From: JAFMPW01 sp040830565
GTDB lineage: Bacteria; Bacteroidota; Bacteroidia; Flavobacteriales; Flavobacteriaceae
Assembly: GCA_040830565.1 (NCBI GenBank)
Contig: JBFOMC010000219.1
Coordinates: 1-11,692 of the forward strand
Reading direction: 5' to 3'
DNA: 11,692 bases
Shown here: positions 8,343 to 11,692 of the stretch, piece by piece
Position numbering within the stretch: position 1 is the stretch's first letter
Layout of the letters: each line of letters starts with the position of its first letter
The notes under the pieces: generated by a model
Seen by the model: only the letters and a program-made list of their open reading frames with translations
Told to the model about the DNA's origin: nothing
Database searches by the model: none
Position numbers and translations under genes: made by a program

Positions 8343-11300
8343 TTAAAATCCTACTTTTAGGTTCAAGCCCAAACTTCTGGTAGCCGGAGGGGCAAAAGAT
8401 TCAAAACCATCTGCCCTAATAACCGATTGTGCATCGCCGTCTACTCCACCCACAACTTCAGGATCTACAGTAGCCTTGTTAGATATGAAAAAGAGATTTC
8501 TTCCTACAATGGATATTTTAGCATGTTTTAAAGGTGTCTTGCTTATTATCGACTGGGGAAACGAATATCCCAGTGTAATTTCCCTCATTCTGATATTGGA
8601 GGCATCCTCGGCAAAAACTTCACCTGCCGGAGAGTTTCTTCCACCTATCTGTCCCCAGAAAGCTTCTGCTGTGACCTGAGTGGTGTTTGGAGTACCATCG
8701 GCATTCACCACATCCAGTTCAGGAAAGATGTTCTGACCAAATACCAGGGTACCATCTCTTCCTTGTAATGTTCTGGTTAAGGCCCCGTCCGATGCAAGTA
8801 TCGCATTAGTAAAGGAACCAATAATACCTCCCTGACGAATATCAATCAAGAAACCAAGGTTAAAGTTCTTATATGACAGTTCATTATAGATTCCTCCTAA
8901 CCAATCGGGGTTAAAGTTTCCAAGTAATACAGACTGACCGATAGTTACCTGAGGTAAACCATCTGCTGTAACTAGCACCTGGCCCTGGGCATTTCTTTCA
9001 AATCCTCTGGAATACACATTCCCCCAAGGCTCACCTACATTCAATTCAAACCTTCTAAAGAAATCACCTCCATAGCTAAGGGTCTGTAATCCTTCTGCAA
9101 GCTCCAATACTTCACTGTCGTTCTTAGTAAAGTTCAAAGTCATGTTCCAGTTAAAGTCGGCCGTTCTGATCGGATTTGCAGTCAAAATGATCTCAACTCC
9201 TTTGTTCTGAACGTCTGCCCCGTTAATGAACCTGGTAGCTACCCCTGAACCTTGCGGCACCTGCTGACCAAATAATTGGTCTATACTATTGGTTTTGTAG
9301 TAGCTAAAGTCTATTCCCAGTCTGCTGTCAAGGAAACGCGCATCAAAACCAAACTCGAGAGATTTAGTACGCTCTGGTTTTAAATCCGGGTTGGGTAACT
9401 GAGTCCCTAACTGAATAAATCCTCCAGGTTGTAAGCTGGCAATCCTGGACAATTGGAAAGGTGCTGTATCATTACCCACCTCTGCATAAGAACCTCTCAA
9501 CTTAAGATAAGAGATCCAATCTGGTAAAGTGGTCAAATCTGAGATTACCCCACTAAGACCAAATGAGTAATAGTCGAAACGGTTGTTATCTACAGGTAAG
9601 GTTGAACTCCAATCACTACGATAATTGAGATCTAAGAATACCGCATCCCTGTAAGCCACTTGACCCAAACCGTACAAGGAATTTACTTTTCTTCTAAATA
9701 GATCCTGACTAGCCGTGAGGTTCTGAGCATTACTGATCGCGAAAATGTTGGCCGCATTTAGCCCTCCATTATTGGTCCTTACGAATTTGCTGTTTGCTTG
9801 CCTGTGGTTTCCGCCTAAGCTTACGTTGAAGGCAAATTCTTCATTAAGTGTTTTATTGTAGCTAAGAAGGAAATCTGAGTTCCATTCTAAGTTGGTACTA
9901 TTTAAGGTTACGTAGTTACCATTATCTGCTATGATATAAGAGTCATTGTGCAGTCTGTCTTCCCTGGTGGTATCTCCTTGGTCTACCGCCGTTCTTACCA
10001 ATAAATTAAGATCATCCGTAAAGTTATAGGTAAGGGATACATAACCCAGGACTCTATTTGTGATAATATCCTTGAGGTTTTTATTGATAGTCCAATACGG
10101 ATTGGCGCCTCCATTATTTCCTGGATCCCAATAGTTTTGTCTTACATTACCTCCATCGTCAACATACTGGAATACACTCACATCCTGAGTTCTAATGTTT
10201 CTTGGCAATCTGTATGCATGTCTCCAGGGATTGGAAAAGGCTTCTCCCGTATCTAACTGGTTCTCTATATCCGTTCTGATATAGTTGATTCTTGCGCTTA
10301 AATCTAGTTTATCTTCAACCAGTTTATTGTCAATTTTTACGCTAACATTATGCCTTTTAAGCTCGTTCCCTGGCACGATACCTCTTCTATTTTCATTGGT
10401 GTAGCCGAAAAAGGTTTGATTTTTCTCGCTTCCCGATCTTATGGAAATATTGTTTGCCAGGTTAATTCCTGTTTGCATAAAGTCTTCCACGTTGTTAGAT
10501 TGAGCGGCATAAGGAATATCGGCCGAGATGTTTGGGTCCGGAGACCAGTTAGCCACATTTCCACCTCCTAAAGCCGGTCCCCAAGAACCTAAGGAACCTG
10601 GATTGTAAACTCCGCCACTACCCTGACCGAACTGGTTTTGATAGTCGAAGAGAATATTACCGGTTTCCATAGAGGCCGTCAAATTCAGATCTACACTGAT
10701 CCTATCCTGACTTCCGGATTTGGTGGTAATAATGATGGCCCCGTTATTTGCACGAGCACCATAGATCGCTGCTGCGTTGGCTCCTTTAAGGACGTTAATC
10801 GAGGCAACATCGTCCGGACTAAGATCCGAAATATCACCGCCAAGCGGCACCCCATCTACAATATAAAGTGGCTGGCTGCTCCCTGCAATGGATCGGTTAC
10901 CTCTAAGGATAACCTTAGATGCTCCGCTTACCCCGTTACCTCCACGCTGAATGGAAAGTCCGGCCACTCTACCAGAGAGGCTATTTACAAGGTTTTGTTG
11001 TGCCCTGGCTTCATCTATTCCTTCGGTTTCCACCTGCTGTGTGGCATAGGTCAGCGACTTTTTCTGTCGCTTTATACCAAGTGCGGTTACCACCACTTCA
11101 TCCAATTGGCTGGCATCTTCCTGCATTTGAACATCAATGGTGTTAGAAGCTCCTACTGTGACGGATTGAGTCCCCATTCCAATAAAAGAAAACACCAAAA
11201 CGCTTCCTGTAGGAACGTTTATAGTGTAGTTTCCATCAAAGTCGGTCTGAGTTCCGTTTGTGGTGCCCTGCTGCACAACACTTACCCCAGGTAGAGGAGA

Positions 11301-11405
11301 TCCATCAGCAGCATCGGTAACTGTACCCGACACTGTTTTGTCTTGCGCCAGCAAAGGGTATGTCCCGAATACCAACAGCAAAAACACTAATAATTTCTTA
11401 CACAT
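8343..11405 (-). CDS. SusC/RagA family TonB-linked outer-membrane transporter (1020 aa)
   Basis: The protein forms the TonB-dependent beta-barrel that imports the ligand delivered by its SusD partner. It has a Sec signal peptide (MCKKLLVFLLLVFGTYPLLA, cleavage before Q21) and a carboxypeptidase-regulatory-like N-terminal extension (~23-95, VSGTVTDAADGSPLPGVSVV through TDFDGNYTINVP). The TonB-box/SusC signature LDEVVVTALGIKRQKKSL spans ~101-118. The plug domain spans ~120-232 and includes LSGRVAGLSI, LRGNRSI, PLYIVDGVPL, INVLKGANAAAIYGARANNG and IIITTKSG. The barrel follows, ending in LGLNLKVGF with the terminal Phe expected of the BAM-recognised last strand. Length is typical, and the plug has no frameshift or gap. 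It is the first gene of the cluster, 27 nt ahead of susD, and sits downstream of the promoter and palindrome at 11549-11581. There is no N-terminal anti-sigma-interacting (STN) domain, which fits control by a repressor rather than by an ECF sigma pair. Confidence 0.96.
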   Translation of the reverse strand: MCKKLLVFLLLVFGTYPLLAQDKTVSGTVTDAADGSPLPGVSVVQQGTTNGTQTDFDGNYTINVPTGSVLVFSFIGMGTQSVTVGASNTIDVQMQEDASQLDEVVVTALGIKRQKKSLTYATQQVETEGIDEARAQQNLVNSLSGRVAGLSIQRGGNGVSGASKVILRGNRSIAGSSQPLYIVDGVPLGGDISDLSPDDVASINVLKGANAAAIYGARANNGAIIITTKSGSQDRISVDLNLTASMETGNILFDYQNQFGQGSGGVYNPGSLGSWGPALGGGNVANWSPDPNISADIPYAAQSNNVEDFMQTGINLANNISIRSGSEKNQTFFGYTNENRRGIVPGNELKRHNVSVKIDNKLVEDKLDLSARINYIRTDIENQLDTGEAFSNPWRHAYRLPRNIRTQDVSVFQYVDDGGNVRQNYWDPGNNGGANPYWTINKNLKDIITNRVLGYVSLTYNFTDDLNLLVRTAVDQGDTTREDRLHNDSYIIADNGNYVTLNSTNLEWNSDFLLSYNKTLNEEFAFNVSLGGNHRQANSKFVRTNNGGLNAANIFAISNAQNLTASQDLFRRKVNSLYGLGQVAYRDAVFLDLNYRSDWSSTLPVDNNRFDYYSFGLSGVISDLTTLPDWISYLKLRGSYAEVGNDTAPFQLSRIASLQPGGFIQLGTQLPNPDLKPERTKSLEFGFDARFLDSRLGIDFSYYKTNSIDQLFGQQVPQGSGVATRFINGADVQNKGVEIILTANPIRTADFNWNMTLNFTKNDSEVLELAEGLQTLSYGGDFFRRFELNVGEPWGNVYSRGFERNAQGQVLVTADGLPQVTIGQSVLLGNFNPDWLGGIYNELSYKNFNLGFLIDIRQGGIIGSFTNAILASDGALTRTLQGRDGTLVFGQNIFPELDVVNADGTPNTTQVTAEAFWGQIGGRNSPAGEVFAEDASNIRMREITLGYSFPQSIISKTPLKHAKISIVGRNLFFISNKATVDPEVVGGVDGDAQSVIRADGFESFAPPATRSLGLNLKVGF

Positions 11406-11548
11406 AGTTTTCTCTGTTTAAGTTAGTAAGTAGTTTAAATTGAGTTTATTTTAGGAAGCATTTTCAATAGATTTCTACCTTATAACTTCCTGATGTTGAC
11501 ATAATTTCTTTGTTAAATTAAACTTTTTTTTTTGAAAAACCGTCTTTC
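11406..11548 (-). other. AT-rich untranslated leader of susC
   Basis: About 140 nt separate the candidate promoter from the susC ATG. No ORF is visible here. The stretch has a 10-nt homopolymer (A10 on the transcribed sense strand, 11524-11533). I see no strong hairpin, no recognisable riboswitch, and no Shine-Dalgarno before the ATG (only AGAGAAAACT), the last being normal for Bacteroidota. A closer, weaker promoter inside this stretch cannot be excluded; TAATTTAA just downstream of the A-tract is a poor -7 candidate. Confidence 0.5.
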
Positions 11549-11581
11549 CAATCGTAAAATGTGCTCGAGCACACTTCCAAA
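11549..11581 (-). promoter_or_regulatory. Candidate susC promoter (TTTG - 21 nt - TACGATTG)
   Basis: On the minus strand TTTG (11581-11578) is followed after 21 nt by TACGATTG (11556-11549). This matches the Bacteroidota/Flavobacterium pattern of a TTG/TTTG -33 box, a spacer of about 17-23 nt and a TAnnTTTG -7 box, with one mismatch (A for T at position 5). It is the best candidate I find upstream of susC. The 14-bp palindrome fills the middle of its spacer, supporting the idea that both are functional. The implied leader is about 135-140 nt. Confidence 0.5.
11560..11573. promoter_or_regulatory. Palindromic operator, LacI-family type (TGTGCTCGAGCACA)
   Basis: This is a 14-bp perfect palindrome, even-length with a central CpG, typical of LacI/PurR-family binding sites; those regulators insert a hinge helix at the central CG step. 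It contrasts with the AT-rich surroundings. It lies between the candidate -33 and -7 boxes of susC, the position where a bound repressor would block RNA polymerase. The TGTG-N6-CACA form superficially resembles a CRP site but is two bases shorter than TGTGA-N6-TCACA. No regulator gene is identifiable in the window, so the assignment to LacI is inference. Confidence 0.6.
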
Positions 11582-11633
11582 TAAAATTTTAATGACACCC
11601 GCTTAGGGGGCCATTGTATTACATTTTAAAGAA

Positions 11634-11692
11634 ATGATATCTGTTGTTGATTTCCCGTTCTCCAAATCTCCTTTGCTCATTAAATATAGTGA
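11634..11692 (+). CDS. Possible start of a divergent gene, cut by window edge
   Basis: From an ATG at 11634 the plus strand stays open for 19 codons to the edge (MISVVDFPFSKSPLLIKYS). An in-frame TAG lies upstream, and TACATTTT at 11620-11627 is one base from the -7 consensus but very close to the ATG. I do not recognise the protein. Two minus-strand frames are also open at the edge, so the coding status is uncertain. A divergent regulator would fit the context, but the residues do not resemble the start of a LacI protein. Confidence 0.2.
   Translation, partial: MISVVDFPFSKSPLLIKYS

Noticed and set aside
10638..11294. A 218-codon plus-strand open frame antisense to the N-terminal part of susC
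   Set aside because: It lies entirely opposite a strongly supported SusC plug/N-terminal domain, its translation is low-complexity-free but unlike any family I know (many Cys, His, Ser), and it has no promoter or ribosome-binding support. It is a shadow frame.
11560..11573. CRP/FNR-type binding site
   Set aside because: TGTG-N6-CACA has half-sites two bases closer than the canonical TGTGA-N6-TCACA, and the central CpG fits LacI-family operators better.
11594..11612. GC-rich patch with CCC-GCTTA-GGG as a terminator for a gene to the right
   Set aside because: Only a 3-4 bp stem can form, and it is followed by mixed AT sequence rather than a clean T-run. Too weak to call.

Overview
The window looks like chromosomal DNA from a Bacteroidota member, most likely a (marine) Flavobacteriaceae species. 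The evidence is a SusC/SusD pair, lipoprotein signal peptides with Bacteroidota-type lipoboxes, a candidate promoter of the TTTG / TAnnTTTG class, the near absence of Shine-Dalgarno sequences, and moderate-to-low GC. No tRNA, rRNA, insertion sequence or CRISPR array is visible.

Layout. All well-supported genes lie on the minus strand, so transcription runs from right to left. At the right, 11406-11692 is a regulatory region. It carries a 14-bp perfect palindrome with a central CpG (LacI-family style) that sits exactly between the candidate -33 and -7 boxes of the susC promoter. Next come a SusC-type TonB-dependent transporter (8343-11405) and, after 27 nt, a SusD-like_2 lipoprotein (6747-8315). 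An 86-nt gap follows, containing a perfect 15-bp hairpin that reads as a terminator in both directions. Beyond it are a very large lipoprotein with 7 FG-GAP/VCBS calcium motifs, an ASPIC/UnbV domain and 7 more calcium motifs (3334-6651), and, only 6 nt later, a secreted DUF5107-TPR protein (214-3327). After 98 nt the window ends in the first 38 codons of a type II NADH dehydrogenase (1-115), which appears to be an unrelated housekeeping neighbour.

How the genes may work together. SusC and SusD would form the outer-membrane uptake complex for an oligomeric substrate, probably a carbohydrate. The double-propeller lipoprotein is probably a binding or scaffold protein anchored in the outer membrane. 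The DUF5107-TPR protein is a candidate periplasmic carbohydrate-active or carbohydrate-binding partner. The locus has the form of a polysaccharide utilization locus, but no classical glycoside hydrolase, lyase or sulfatase is visible. The two poorly characterised large proteins occupy the place where the enzymes normally sit, which is the most interesting aspect of the window. The palindromic operator suggests substrate-controlled repression of susC, and the internal terminator suggests that susCD is expressed more strongly than the two downstream genes.
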